NCBI RefSeq assembly: GCF_003258315.1
Contig: NZ_CP030032.1
Location: 4,943,501-5,007,500, forward strand
DNA from: Bradymonas sediminis
GTDB taxonomy: Bacteria > Myxococcota_A > Bradymonadia > Bradymonadales > Bradymonadaceae
DNA: 64,000 bases
Direction: 5' to 3'
Shown here: positions 15,315 through 25,405 of the stretch, piece after piece
Layout: each line of letters begins with the position of its first letter
How positions within the stretch are numbered: the stretch's first letter is position 1
Position numbers and translations under genes: made by a program
The notes under the pieces: model-generated
What the model saw: only the letters and a program-made list of their open reading frames with translations
Database searches by the model: none
What the model was told of the DNA's origin: nothing

Positions 15315-18233
15315 CTAAAAACGCCCGTTCACGCCCAGGGTCGGGATGATCGGCAGCCCCGGAACCGGGCCGGATTCGCGGTAATTGAAGTTATTGGAGC
15401 GACCCTCTTCGTTGACCGCGTTATAGGCGTTGAGCACCTCGATATAGGCGCCCAGGATGAAGCTATCGAACACGAACTTCTTGTCGATGCGCACGTCGAG
15501 CTGGTGAAAGGTTGACTTGCGGGCCGACAGCGGCCGCCCGTAGACCGGCTGATAGCGGTCCTGATCGGCGTCCCAAACCGCGCCGGCGATCGGCGTATAG
15601 GGTGAGCCGGTGACCAGGCGGAAGCGCCCGGAGATGTCGATCTGGAAGGGGAGGTTATAGCCGGCGACCAGCGACAGGATATGGGTCTGGTCGTAGCGAA
15701 ATAGGTCGTAGCTCTCGGTCTTCTGGTTAAAGCGCTCGGCCCGGCTCAGCGTATAGGCGACCCAGCCGAAGAGGTTATTTTGCGGGCGATGGCGCACCAT
15801 CAACTCCAGCCCGTAGGCGCGCCCCTTGGCGTTATTGTCGAGCAGCAGATTCTCGACCTCGCCCTGGGCGTTCTCGACCACGGCGTTGGTGCTGTCGACC
15901 AGGTCGAACATCGAGCGGTAGAAGAGCGTCGTGTCGACCTCGAGGTATTCCAGCGGCCGCCACTCGGCGCCCAGGGCGTAGTGAATGGCGCTCTCGAAAT
16001 CGAGGTTCGGGTTGCCGAGCTCTTTATCCGACTCGTTGGGCAGCGGCGGCTGGGTGAACAGGCCCACGCCACCTTTGAGCAGCAGCTCGTCGTTGAGCTT
16101 GAGGCGGGTGCTAAAGCGCGGCGACACCGAGGTGCGCGCGATATCGCCATAATGGTCGATACGAACGCCCGGGGTCAGCTTGAGCGCCTCAATTGGCTTA
16201 TAATTGGCCTCGATATAGAAGGCCGGCTGCAGCAGCGGGGCGGATTGCTGGGTGATGATGCCGTTTTTGGAGATGGCGAATCCACCGGGGCCGCCGCCCT
16301 CTGCGCCGGTCGCCCCGTTGCCGCGGCCGGGGTCGGCGTCCTGGCGCGGGACTTCGAGTCGGTAGTCGACATTGCCGAATTGGAGGTCGGCGCCCACGCG
16401 CAGGTTCAGGTTATCGGCGACGTTGATCTTTAAGTCGTTTCGAACCTGGGTCTGATAATAATCGGCGAAGAAATACAGGTTTTCGGCCAGGTCAAAACCG
16501 GCGCGGTTGAGGCCAAACGAGACCAGCGCCTCGTTTTCGATGGCTTCATTGGCCGGCTTCCACTCCCAGCGAAGCTGGCCGCGGTGAAAGAGTTGGCTAA
16601 ACGAGAGCCCTTCGATCTGCACATCGGCGTTGCCGATGGGGCCGTCATCATCGTCAAAGATGGTCGCGACCGTGTCGTCGGAGCCGTAGAGAAAGAGCTC
16701 GAGCTTATTCTCCTTATTCGCCCGCCAGGTCAGCCAGCCCTGATAATCATAATAGCGCGGCGAGACGGTCACCTGGTCGGTGAGCTCCTCGGGCGCAAGC
16801 ACCGGCAGCACGGTGTCGATATAGCTGCGGCGCGCCGACAGCGCGAAGCTCAGGTTCTCGGTGATCGGCCCCTCGAATTGAGCGGTGGCGTCGATAAGAT
16901 CGACCTCGGCGAAGCCGTGGAAGCGGTCTTCGCGCGGAGAGCGCGTGCGCAGGGCGACGATGCCGCCGGTGGCGCGCCCGTAATAGGTGCTGAAGTTGCC
17001 GGGATAAAAGTCGACCGCCTCCAACATCTCGGAGCTGATGACCGCCGGGCCGCCCAAGAAGTGGAAGACCAGCGGGATGGAGTCGCCCTGCAAAAAGACC
17101 TTGGTGTCTTCGGGCGAGGCGCCGCGCACGATGAGGCTGCCGCTGACATAAGAGGGGCGGGCGACGCCCGGCAGGTTCTGGACCACGCGGACCGCGTCGC
17201 CGCCGGTGCCCGGGATGCGCCGAAGCTCGTCGAGCTCGATACGCTTGCGGCTGATCTCGGTCTCTTCGCGGCGCGCGGTCGTCTTGACCGTGAACTCGTC
17301 ATAATACTCGGCGCGCAGATAGAAGACGCCGCCGGTGACTTCGCCTTCTTTGACCTCGACCTCTTCGCTGAAGGTCTCGTAGCCGTCGGCCCCGAAGATG
17401 AGCCGGTATTTGCCCGGGGCGAGGTCGCGGAACGAGAAGATGGCGTCGGCGTCGCTATATTCGGTGCTGAGCTCTTCGTTTGTATTGGCGTCAATGACCC
17501 GCACCTCAATGCCGGCCAGTGGCGTGCGCGTGCCGGACTCGCGGACCTCGCCGCGCAGGTTCACCGGTGCCTTGGTGAAGCGATAGGCCACCTCGACCTC
17601 GTCGCCCGAGCCCAGCTCGACGATCTCGGCGCGGTCGGGATACCCGGGCGCGCTTAAGTCGACGCGGTAAGTCCCCGGCGGGACGCCCTCAAACGAGAAG
17701 CTGCCGTCCTCTTTGACCGACATTTGGGCGCGCGGCGCCGGGTCGTATTCGTCGCCCTGGTATTCGATGCCGACCGTCGCGTCGTCGATGATGGCGTCGG
17801 TCTCAAGCTCGACCAGCCGGCCCCGGAAGATGGCGGGCATGATCGGCAGCGAGAAGTCGATGGCGAAGTTCAGGCTCACCGCCGCCGGCTGATTATTGAC
17901 CTCGGCCGGGCTAAAGACGAATTTTTTGGCAGCGGCGACCGCCGCTTCGTCCAGCCCATAGCCGAGCCCGGAGAGCACCTCAACCTTGGTCACCTCGCCG
18001 GTGGCCGAGATGGTCAACTCCAATTGAACCGCGCCCTCGATCCCGGCGTCCACGGCCTCTTGAGTATAGTCTGCCTCGGGGGCCTCGAGGAGCTCGGGGG
18101 CTTTTGTCAGGCGCGCGGCGCCGGCTTGCTGCTGGGCCGGGCCTTCCTGGGCCGAGCCGTCATCCTGCTGGGCCAGCGCCGTGGCCGGCAAGCTCGCCAG
18201 GGACAGCGCGATGATCAATTGCAAATACTTCAT
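15315..18233 (-). CDS. TonB-dependent receptor with N-terminal TonB_C domain and two carboxypeptidase-like domains
   Basis: 972 aa. After a signal peptide (1-21, ending ATALAQQ) comes an unusual domain at about 45-125: PEADYTQEAVDAGIEGAVQLELTI... continuing through KVEVLSGLG to AAKKFVFSPA. This is the TonB_C (energy-transducer C-terminal) signature, normally found on TonB itself. Two CarboxypepD_reg-like beta-sandwiches follow (about 134-210 and 222-300), then the plug (about 325-430, RIPGTGGDAVRVVQNLPGVARPS) and the outer-membrane barrel to the end, which closes in an aromatic Phe (GVNGRF). Uptake or export of a large ligand is expected, but the substrate is unknown. It is preceded on the same strand by a Ca-repeat lipoprotein gene that could be its partner. 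Confidence 0.88.
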   Translation of the reverse strand: MKYLQLIIALSLASLPATALAQQDDGSAQEGPAQQQAGAARLTKAPELLEAPEADYTQEAVDAGIEGAVQLELTISATGEVTKVEVLSGLGYGLDEAAVAAAKKFVFSPAEVNNQPAAVSLNFAIDFSLPIMPAIFRGRLVELETDAIIDDATVGIEYQGDEYDPAPRAQMSVKEDGSFSFEGVPPGTYRVDLSAPGYPDRAEIVELGSGDEVEVAYRFTKAPVNLRGEVRESGTRTPLAGIEVRVIDANTNEELSTEYSDADAIFSFRDLAPGKYRLIFGADGYETFSEEVEVKEGEVTGGVFYLRAEYYDEFTVKTTARREETEISRKRIELDELRRIPGTGGDAVRVVQNLPGVARPSYVSGSLIVRGASPEDTKVFLQGDSIPLVFHFLGGPAVISSEMLEAVDFYPGNFSTYYGRATGGIVALRTRSPREDRFHGFAEVDLIDATAQFEGPITENLSFALSARRSYIDTVLPVLAPEELTDQVTVSPRYYDYQGWLTWRANKENKLELFLYGSDDTVATIFDDDDGPIGNADVQIEGLSFSQLFHRGQLRWEWKPANEAIENEALVSFGLNRAGFDLAENLYFFADYYQTQVRNDLKINVADNLNLRVGADLQFGNVDYRLEVPRQDADPGRGNGATGAEGGGPGGFAISKNGIITQQSAPLLQPAFYIEANYKPIEALKLTPGVRIDHYGDIARTSVSPRFSTRLKLNDELLLKGGVGLFTQPPLPNESDKELGNPNLDFESAIHYALGAEWRPLEYLEVDTTLFYRSMFDLVDSTNAVVENAQGEVENLLLDNNAKGRAYGLELMVRHRPQNNLFGWVAYTLSRAERFNQKTESYDLFRYDQTHILSLVAGYNLPFQIDISGRFRLVTGSPYTPIAGAVWDADQDRYQPVYGRPLSARKSTFHQLDVRIDKKFVFDSFILGAYIEVLNAYNAVNEEGRSNNFNYRESGPVPGLPIIPTLGVNGRF

Positions 18234-18332
18234 CAGAGACTCTCAATACATAAGGGCTGCAAATTGGTCGCGCCCAAAAACAATAGATAATTCAGTGGCC
18301 TATCGGGTGCGTCTGGGACGCATCTTCTCGCC

Positions 18333-19556
18333 TTACCAGCCCACCACGCGAACCTGTCGCTCGATAAAATCTTGGCCGAGGCGTCCATCGCGGACCACCG
18401 ACCAGATATAGATATCGCAGGCGTCGCCGATGCCATCGCCATTGGAGTCGCGCTGGTCGGGGTTATTGAGCGGCGCGCAATTATCCGCGCCATTGCTCAC
18501 CCCGTCGCCGTCATAATCGGACTGCGACGCGTTATAGGGCACCACAAATTCGGTCTCGCTGGCGTCGAGCAGCGTGTTTTTGTCGTCGACATAGAGGCCG
18601 GATGCCTGGTCGACGTCGCCGTCGGAGACGAACCAGCGGAAGATGAAGACTTCGGGCTCCGGGTCAAGCTCGGTCTTGTCGGAGCCGTCGGGCGCCGGGG
18701 GCGTCCAGATCTCGACGCTCGCCGGGTCGACGACCGAGCGCACCAAGAAGGGGATGCCGGCGAGGATGGGCGTCGGCTCGTCCTCGGCGATGGGGTGCCA
18801 GCCGGCGCTGGGGTTGTCGACCTCGGCCTGAGTCAGCGCGTCGACCCAGGGAAGCGCCGCGCGCGCCTGGTCGAAGTGGGCGGGCTTGGCCAGCTTGATC
18901 TCGACGCCGGTGACGTCCGGGTTCAGGTTTTTAGGCGTCTTCGGCCCGGTGGACAGCTTCATACGCTTGCGCGAGATGATCTCGTCGTCGCTGCTGGTCG
19001 CGACCAGGCGAATCGAGATATCGAAGCCCTCCTCGCAGTTTTTGACCGGCAGTTGGTCGGCAAATGGCGAGTCCTCGGCGGCGTCGGTGATGGCCGAGAG
19101 GATGGCCTCGCAGAAGCCGTTGATGACCTCGGGGGTCGCAGGATACGCGAAGTCGACCTCTTTGCCGCTGCCAAGGCTAAAGAAATCCGGCGGCAATTCG
19201 GGCACGCTGCCCTCGGCGCCGTCTTTTGCGGCCTGCTGTTGAATGATCGCGTTGAGCTGCTCGACGGTCACCGGGCATTCGTAATTATCGCTGGTCGACA
19301 CCCGAAAAGGGCACCACTCCCAGGCGTAGTCGATGCTGTCGTCGGGCGCGTGGTGGGCGAGGGCGCGCAGCTTGGCGACTTCGCCGCCATCGAGCACCAC
19401 CGGGTCGGCCTGGATGGCCAATACGCGCAGCTTTTTGACCCGCCAATAGGGCGCAAAATCGGGACCACAGCCACTGCTCAAAATCGCGCCCATCGAAATG
19501 GCGCCCAATATGCAGATTACCCGCAACCGCTCGTTCAACATAGATAGATGCCGCAT
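18333..19556 (-). CDS. Lipoprotein with thrombospondin type 3 repeats
   Basis: 407 aa from the ATG at 19556 (MRHLSMLNER). The next Met, five codons on, is also possible, and neither has a good Shine-Dalgarno. The lipobox is ILSSGC. The body has Ig/beta-sandwich-like stretches (VLAIQADPVVLDGGEVAKLRALA, as in cell-surface Big-type domains). Near the C-terminus are two TSP3 calcium-binding repeats, DYDGDGVSNGADNC and DSNGDGIGDAC. The last 25 residues (VRDGRLGQDFIERQVRVVGW) are not part of the repeat. It is an outer-membrane or periplasmic protein encoded directly upstream of the TonB receptor (99 bp apart) and may act with it. No enzymatic motif is seen. Confidence 0.75.
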   Translation of the reverse strand: MRHLSMLNERLRVICILGAISMGAILSSGCGPDFAPYWRVKKLRVLAIQADPVVLDGGEVAKLRALAHHAPDDSIDYAWEWCPFRVSTSDNYECPVTVEQLNAIIQQQAAKDGAEGSVPELPPDFFSLGSGKEVDFAYPATPEVINGFCEAILSAITDAAEDSPFADQLPVKNCEEGFDISIRLVATSSDDEIISRKRMKLSTGPKTPKNLNPDVTGVEIKLAKPAHFDQARAALPWVDALTQAEVDNPSAGWHPIAEDEPTPILAGIPFLVRSVVDPASVEIWTPPAPDGSDKTELDPEPEVFIFRWFVSDGDVDQASGLYVDDKNTLLDASETEFVVPYNASQSDYDGDGVSNGADNCAPLNNPDQRDSNGDGIGDACDIYIWSVVRDGRLGQDFIERQVRVVGW

Positions 19557-19747
19557 GTCATTTTGCCCAGAATACAAATGATTATTTCAACAATCGAATC
19601 GGCGCTATCATGCACCAGCGCCGCGCTGAAATCCAGCGCTGTGCTCACCGCGCGCGCACTTTGGCGATACTTTGGGGTAACGCCAAAATTAGGCCCTTCC
19701 ATTTTCGGCGCATGTGACTAACTTGTCCAAGAATCACGCCGCGCGCA

Positions 19748-19775
19748 TTGACACTTGCGCCACAGTTACTATCTA
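19748..19775 (+). promoter_or_regulatory. Candidate promoter of the gap-pgk-tpiA cluster
   Basis: A perfect TTGACA (19748-19753) is followed after 16 bp by TATCTA (19770-19775, 3 of 6 matches), about 105 bp before gap. The rest of the 320-bp gap between the lipoprotein and gap shows no gene, only AT-richer sequence and a weakly palindromic stretch near 19660-19690. Confidence 0.4.
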
Positions 19776-19880
19776 CATATGAGCCGAAACTGGGCTTTGA
19801 TTGAATAAATTAAATGACGCACGAGCGTTCGAGATATCAACGCTTTTATTTTCTCACCTATTTTATAAGGGAGTCTTATC

Positions 19881-20888
19881 ATGACAATTCGTATTGGTAT
19901 TAATGGTTTTGGTCGTATCGGTCGCTGCGTGGGTCGTATTTTGATGGACGATCCGAACGTGGAGCTTGTGGCCGTCAACGACCTGGCCAGCCCCGAGCAG
20001 CTAGCCTACCTCTTCAAATATGACACCGTTCACCGCAAATTTGACGGCACCGTTGAGGCTGGCGATGGCCAGATCACCATCGGTGGAAAGACGGTCAAGG
20101 TCCTGAGCGAGCGCGACCCGGCGAAACTTCCCTGGGGTGAGCTTGGCGTTGACTATGTGATCGAGAGCACCGGGCTGTTCCGCAACCGTGAGAAAGCCCA
20201 GCTTCATATCGACGCGGGCGCCAAATTCGTGCTCGTTTCGGCGCCGGGTAAAGGCCTTGACCTCTCGGTTGTTTACGGCGTGAACCACACCGATATCGAC
20301 GTCGACACGATGCAGATTATCGACGTGGCCAGCTGCACGACCAACTGCCTTGCGCCGGTGGCCAAGGTCCTCAACGACAACTTCGGCATCAAGTCCGGCC
20401 TGATGACCACGGTCCACGCGTATACCAGCGACCAGGCATTGCTCGACGCGCCGCACAAAGACTTCCGTCGTGGCCGCGCCGCCGCGCAGAATATGGTCCC
20501 GACCTCCACCGGCGCTGCGATCGCGGTGGCTCGCGTCATCCCCGAGCTTGAAGGCAAGCTCAACGGCATGGCCGTGCGCGTGCCGACCCCGGACGTCTCG
20601 CTGGTCGACCTGGTCTGCGAATTCGAGAAAGACGTCACCGTCGAGTCCATCCACGCCGCGCTTCAGAAAGCCGTCGAGGGTGAGTTCAAGGGCGTGCTCA
20701 ACGTCACCAGCGACCCGGTCGTGTCCACCGACCAGATGGGCGACCCCCACTCGTCGGTCGTCGACCTGGGCCTGACCATGGTCAACGGCGACCGTATGGC
20801 CAAAGTTGTCAGCTGGTATGATAACGAATGGGGCTTCTCCAACCGCATGGTCGACGTGCTCCACTACGTCGCAGCGCAAAAAGCCTAA
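19881..20888 (+). CDS. gap: Glyceraldehyde-3-phosphate dehydrogenase
   Basis: 335 aa, the normal length. It oxidises glyceraldehyde-3-phosphate with NAD and phosphate in glycolysis and gluconeogenesis. The NAD-binding GINGFGRIGR opens the protein. The active-site block ASCTTNC places the catalytic Cys at 152, and the VPTPDVSLVDLV and WYDNEWGFSNRM motifs are intact. It has a strong Shine-Dalgarno (AAGGGAG). It is the first gene of gap-pgk-tpiA. A hairpin after it may set the ratio of gap to downstream transcripts. Confidence 0.97.
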   Translation: MTIRIGINGFGRIGRCVGRILMDDPNVELVAVNDLASPEQLAYLFKYDTVHRKFDGTVEAGDGQITIGGKTVKVLSERDPAKLPWGELGVDYVIESTGLFRNREKAQLHIDAGAKFVLVSAPGKGLDLSVVYGVNHTDIDVDTMQIIDVASCTTNCLAPVAKVLNDNFGIKSGLMTTVHAYTSDQALLDAPHKDFRRGRAAAQNMVPTSTGAAIAVARVIPELEGKLNGMAVRVPTPDVSLVDLVCEFEKDVTVESIHAALQKAVEGEFKGVLNVTSDPVVSTDQMGDPHSSVVDLGLTMVNGDRMAKVVSWYDNEWGFSNRMVDVLHYVAAQKA

Positions 20889-20902
20889 TTGTCGCGCCAA
20901 CG

Positions 20903-20944
20903 AGGCCCGGGTTTTGTCGTGTGACGGCAAAGCCCGGGCCTTTT
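20903..20944 (+). terminator. Intercistronic terminator/attenuator between gap and pgk
   Basis: AGGCCCGGG (20903-20911) pairs with CCCGGGCCT (20933-20941). The inner TTTTG/CAAAG-like arms add pairs, and TTTT follows. It lies 15 bp after the gap stop and 43 bp before pgk, so it should reduce but need not abolish read-through. Confidence 0.75.
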
Positions 20945-20986
20945 CTGCCTCGCTTACCTTTCTAAACCACCGTAGAGCTCAAATTC

Positions 20987-22210
20987 ATGGATCTTACCGG
21001 CATCAAATTTATCGACCAGATTGAGTTGGCCGAAAAAAGCATCTTAATTCGCGTTGATTTCAACGTTCCGCTCGACGCCGAACAGCAGATTACCGACGAC
21101 ACCCGCATTCAGGCCGCGCTGCCGACCATCCGCTACGCGATGGAGCAGGAGGACACTAAGGTCATCCTGATGAGCCACCTGGGGCGCCCCAAGGGCAAAG
21201 TCGATGAGTCCCTGAGCCTGAAACCGGTAGGGGAGCGCCTCGCCGAAATCCTGGGCGTCGAAGTTCTGATGCCCGAGGATTATGGCGGGAAATTCGTCCA
21301 GAAGCTCATCTCCGATATGCGCAATAAGCAGATTATGCTGCTGGAGAATCTGCGCTTTGAGCCCGGCGAAAAAGGTGGCGACCCGGCGTTTGGGCGTCTG
21401 CTCTCGGGGCTGGCCGATGTCTATATCAACGACGCCTTCGGCACCTCGCATCGCAAACACGCGTCGATGTATCATGTCGCGAAATATTTCGACCGCTACC
21501 ACAAGGCCGCGGGCTTCTTGGTCAAAAACGAGCTGGAGCAGATCAGCAAGCTGACCAGCTCGCCGGCCACGCCGTTTACCGCGATCGTCGGCGGCGCGAA
21601 GGTCTCTGATAAATTGGGCGTCCTCAACACGCTGGTTGAGCGCGTTGACCACCTGCTGATCGGCGGGGCGATGGCCTATACCTTCCTCAAGGCGAAGCGG
21701 GTCGAAGTCGGCAACTCGCTGGTCGAAGAGGACTTCGTCGAGCGCGCGCGTGAGATCATGTTCAAGGCGACCCAGCGCGGCGTGGATCTTCGCCTGCCGG
21801 TCGATCACGTGGTCGCGGCGTCGATCGACGCGGACGCCGACAGCGTTGAGAGCAGCCCGCGCGCCTCGATCCCCAAGGGCATGGCCGGGTTCGATATCGG
21901 GCCGGTGACCATCGACCAATATAAGGGGATCATCGCCGATTCGAAGAGCATCTTCTGGAACGGTCCCATGGGCGTCTTTGAGCGTGAGCCTTTCGCCAAC
22001 GGCACGATGTCAGTGGCCAAGGCCATCGCCGAGAGCGACTCCTTCAGCGTCATCGGCGGCGGCGACTCCGCGGCGGCGATCAACGTCTCCGGCTACCAGG
22101 ACGAGATTAGCCATATCTCGACCGGCGGGGGCGCGAGCCTTCAGATGCTCGAAGGCAAAGAGTTGCCCGGCATCGAAGCGCTGCGAGCGAATTACCCGTT
22201 TGAATTTTGA
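20987..22210 (+). CDS. pgk: Phosphoglycerate kinase
   Basis: 407 aa, within the family range. It transfers phosphate from 1,3-bisphosphoglycerate to ADP. The substrate-binding RVDFNVPLD, LMSHLGRPKGK and RFEPGEKGGDP segments lie in the N-terminal lobe. The nucleotide lobe has IVGGAKVSDKLGVL and the GGGDSAAAIN/STGGGASLQMLEGKELPG C-terminal motif. Two places show short insertions relative to the E. coli enzyme (for example DADADSVESSPRAS). It lies between gap and tpiA. Confidence 0.97.
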   Translation: MDLTGIKFIDQIELAEKSILIRVDFNVPLDAEQQITDDTRIQAALPTIRYAMEQEDTKVILMSHLGRPKGKVDESLSLKPVGERLAEILGVEVLMPEDYGGKFVQKLISDMRNKQIMLLENLRFEPGEKGGDPAFGRLLSGLADVYINDAFGTSHRKHASMYHVAKYFDRYHKAAGFLVKNELEQISKLTSSPATPFTAIVGGAKVSDKLGVLNTLVERVDHLLIGGAMAYTFLKAKRVEVGNSLVEEDFVERAREIMFKATQRGVDLRLPVDHVVAASIDADADSVESSPRASIPKGMAGFDIGPVTIDQYKGIIADSKSIFWNGPMGVFEREPFANGTMSVAKAIAESDSFSVIGGGDSAAAINVSGYQDEISHISTGGGASLQMLEGKELPGIEALRANYPFEF

Positions 22211-22267
22211 GCTCTAAATACTGAGTGATTATTTCCCCATTTTCATTACTTATGCTCGAGAAAAACC

Positions 22268-23035
22268 ATGCGTAAACCCATCGTTGCTGGCAATTGGAAG
22301 ATGAATAAGTCTTTGGCGGAAGGGCGCGCCCTCGCCGCTGGCATCGTGGAGGCGGTGGCGAGCTATAAGGGCTGTGATATCGTCGTCGCGCCGACCGCGG
22401 TGAGCCTCGCCGGGGTCGGCGAGGTGCTCGGCGATAGTAACGTCCGCCTGGCCGCCCAGAATATGCATTGGGCCGAGGGCGGCGCGTATACCGGCGAGTT
22501 GAGCGCCGCGATGATTAAGGACGTCGGCTGCTCCTGGGTCATCCTTGGCCATAGCGAGCGGCGTCAGTATTTCGGCGAGACCGACGAGGGCGTCAATCAC
22601 AAGGCGCTCGTCGCGCTGAAGGCCGGTCTTACGCCCATCGTTTGCGTGGGTGAGACGCTTGAGGAGCGCGAGAGCGAGCGCACCTTGCAGAAGATTGAGC
22701 TGCAGGTGCGCGCCGCCCTGGCGAGCATCAGCGCCGCAGATGCGTCGCGCGTGGTCATCGCCTATGAGCCCATCTGGGCCATCGGCACGGGCAAAACCGC
22801 GTCCTCCGACCAGGCGCAGGCCATTCATCTGGAGATTCGCAAGATTGTCGCCGAGGTCTTCGACGCCTCGGTGGCCGACGCCATGCGCGTCCTCTACGGC
22901 GGCAGCGTCAAGCCCGCCAATATCGCGGAGCTTATCGCCCAGCCCGATGTCGACGGCGCGCTGATTGGCGGGGCCAGCCTGAAGGTTGAGTCCTTTAGCG
23001 AAATCGCAAAAATCGTCGACGAATACACCGCCTAA
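22268..23035 (+). CDS. tpiA: Triose-phosphate isomerase
   Basis: 255 aa, the usual TIM-barrel size. It interconverts dihydroxyacetone phosphate and glyceraldehyde-3-phosphate. The catalytic residues are in place: Lys11 (GNWKMNKS), His95 (VILGHSERR) and Glu167 (IAYEPIWAIGTGKTAS), followed by the phosphate-binding LYGGSVKPAN and LIGGASL loops. It is 57 bp downstream of pgk and is the last gene of the glycolytic cluster. Confidence 0.97.
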   Translation: MRKPIVAGNWKMNKSLAEGRALAAGIVEAVASYKGCDIVVAPTAVSLAGVGEVLGDSNVRLAAQNMHWAEGGAYTGELSAAMIKDVGCSWVILGHSERRQYFGETDEGVNHKALVALKAGLTPIVCVGETLEERESERTLQKIELQVRAALASISAADASRVVIAYEPIWAIGTGKTASSDQAQAIHLEIRKIVAEVFDASVADAMRVLYGGSVKPANIAELIAQPDVDGALIGGASLKVESFSEIAKIVDEYTA

Positions 23036-23047
23036 ATCACGCGCAGG

Positions 23048-23071
23048 CCACCTCGGAGTCATCCGGGGTGG
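23048..23071 (+). terminator. Hairpin after tpiA
   Basis: A 9-bp stem, CCACCTCGG/CCGGGGTGG (one T:G pair), has a 6-nt loop and lies 12 bp after the tpiA stop. No T tract follows, so confidence is moderate. Confidence 0.45.
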
Positions 23072-23122
23072 AATGCCGTCGCGGATGTGTGCATTATTAA
23101 GAGGCAGTGAGGAGTTCTTTGG

Positions 23123-23839
23123 TTGAACTCGCTCTGGAGCCCTCCATCACGCCGACATCCGACCATGCTACCTCATACCTTTCGCCGCTTCGATGACGGA
23201 GAGACCGTCGCTGCACTCGGCTACGACATCGTTATGCGACGTCGTAACGCAGGTATGCTCGAGCTCCCGACCGGAGAGCTCGTCGCCTGTGACCCGCTCA
23301 CATTTCTTGACACCGAGCCCTTCGACATCGCGATCGAGCCGGGCCGCTATCCCGTATTGCTATTCGTCGCCGAGCTGCGCGACGAGAGCCGGCTCGCCTA
23401 CGCCATGTTGGAGGTGAGCCGGGAGAGGACCGTTCGCTGGAAGCGCGCCGATGTGCAAGAAGACGACGTGCGCCGCACGCTCTTCGACCCGCCCGATGGC
23501 GGCTATCCGGTCGACTCCTCGGTCGGCTCGTTTATGGACGCCCATACCGCGGGCGTCTTGATGAATTACACGCCGCTATTGGAAGACGATGAGTTTCCGC
23601 GCGCAATCCACGGCGAGATGCGGCGCCAGCAGCGCCAGGGCTTTGCCTGGGCAAACCTCGATATTCGCCAGAGCCTGGGCATTCATAGCGGTCAGACCCT
23701 GAACCTCATCACCTTTGAGACGGGCTTTGGCCCCGGCCTCTACGAGACCTGGGTGGGGCTCGACGAAAAAGGCCGAGTCACCCGGGTCGTCAGTGACTTC
23801 CAGGTGCTCGACCTTCATTTTCGCAGCTTCCCGATGTGA
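23123..23839 (+). CDS. DUF4241-like hypothetical protein
   Basis: 238 aa using a TTG start at 23123 that lies 8 nt after a strong GAGGAG. The first ATG (23165, MLPHTFRRFDD) has no Shine-Dalgarno, so the TTG is preferred, though the 14 extra residues may not be conserved. The sequence resembles DUF4241: an N-terminal segment around GELVACDPLTFLDTEPF, then PVLLFVAEL, the GYPVDSSVGSFMD signature and the C-terminal FGPGLYETWVGLDEKGRVTRVVSDF. These domains occur in cytoplasmic proteins of unknown function, some as toxin-immunity partners. No toxin gene is next to it here. Confidence 0.6.
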   Translation: MNSLWSPPSRRHPTMLPHTFRRFDDGETVAALGYDIVMRRRNAGMLELPTGELVACDPLTFLDTEPFDIAIEPGRYPVLLFVAELRDESRLAYAMLEVSRERTVRWKRADVQEDDVRRTLFDPPDGGYPVDSSVGSFMDAHTAGVLMNYTPLLEDDEFPRAIHGEMRRQQRQGFAWANLDIRQSLGIHSGQTLNLITFETGFGPGLYETWVGLDEKGRVTRVVSDFQVLDLHFRSFPM

Positions 23840-23854
23840 CTCGGGCCGGGCAGA

Positions 23855-24625
<771 letters not shown>

Positions 24626-24690
24626 TTTTCATCCTTTCTATTTTGATGGGTTTCATCGAAGTGCTCAGCGTTTTCGCGGGCTCTTTCGGC

Positions 24691-25239
24691 TCAATATTGT
24701 TCCACGAAAATATAGTCGCGATACCAGCGAAGCTCCTCGATCGAGCCGCGGATATCATCGAGGGCGCGGTGGTTGGAGCGCTTGACCGGGGCGCGCATCT
24801 CCTCGGGGTACCAGCGCGCCACGAGCTCCTTGATCGAGGAGACATCGACGTTGCGATAGTGCAACCAGGAGCTGAGCTGGGGCATATATTTATAGAGGAA
24901 GCGGCGGTCCTGGCCGATGGTGTTGCCGCACAGCGGCGCGCGGCCTTCTTCGGTGTGGCGTTGCAAGAATTCCAGGGTGCGCAGCTCGGCGTCCAGGCAG
25001 CTGATCTCGGAGGCCAGCACGCGGTCGATGAGCCCGGAGTCCCCGTGGTGGGTGCGGTTCCACTCGTCCATCGTGTCGAGCTGGGATTTGGGCTGGGAGA
25101 TGACCAGGCAGGGGCCCTCTTCGATGATATTGAGCTGTGAGTCGGTCACAATCGTTGCGATTTCGATAATCGCGTCTTCCTCGGGGTCGAGCCCGGTCAT
25201 TTCAAGATCGATCCAGACCAAATTTTCGCGACGTGCCAT
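24691..25239 (-). CDS. orn: Oligoribonuclease
   Basis: 182 aa from the ATG at 25239 (MARRENLVWIDLEMTG). A 50-residue upstream extension has no family character. It degrades 2-5 nt RNA fragments and linear dinucleotides such as pGpG. The DEDDh exonuclease motifs are complete: IDLEMTGLD (Exo I), the central SQPKSQLDTMDEWN and CGNTIGQDRRFL (Exo II), and KRSNHRALDDIRGSIEEL (Exo III with the catalytic His). The preceding 166 bp contains a hairpin. Confidence 0.95.
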   Translation of the reverse strand: MARRENLVWIDLEMTGLDPEEDAIIEIATIVTDSQLNIIEEGPCLVISQPKSQLDTMDEWNRTHHGDSGLIDRVLASEISCLDAELRTLEFLQRHTEEGRAPLCGNTIGQDRRFLYKYMPQLSSWLHYRNVDVSSIKELVARWYPEEMRAPVKRSNHRALDDIRGSIEELRWYRDYIFVEQY

Positions 25240-25268
25240 AGGTAATGCCTTTTTTCGGTGATATTTGT

Positions 25269-25295
25269 GGGAAGGTTTCGCCGTCGAAACCTCCC
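25269..25295 (-). terminator. Hairpin between cheR and orn
   Basis: On the minus strand GGGAGGTTTCG and CGAAACCTTCCC form an 11-bp stem with one bulged base and a 4-nt loop. It lies about 110 bp after the cheR stop and 30 bp before the orn start. There is no T run, so it may be a terminator or an orn leader element. Confidence 0.35.
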
Positions 25296-25405
25296 ATCGA
25301 AGTCGTTTATGAAGTCGTAGGTGAGCTGTTGGATGGGCGAGCGACCGCGTAAAATCCCGGCGCTTCGTCTGATGCGCTATGCCTGACACCCGGGAGGTGG
25401 TTGCG

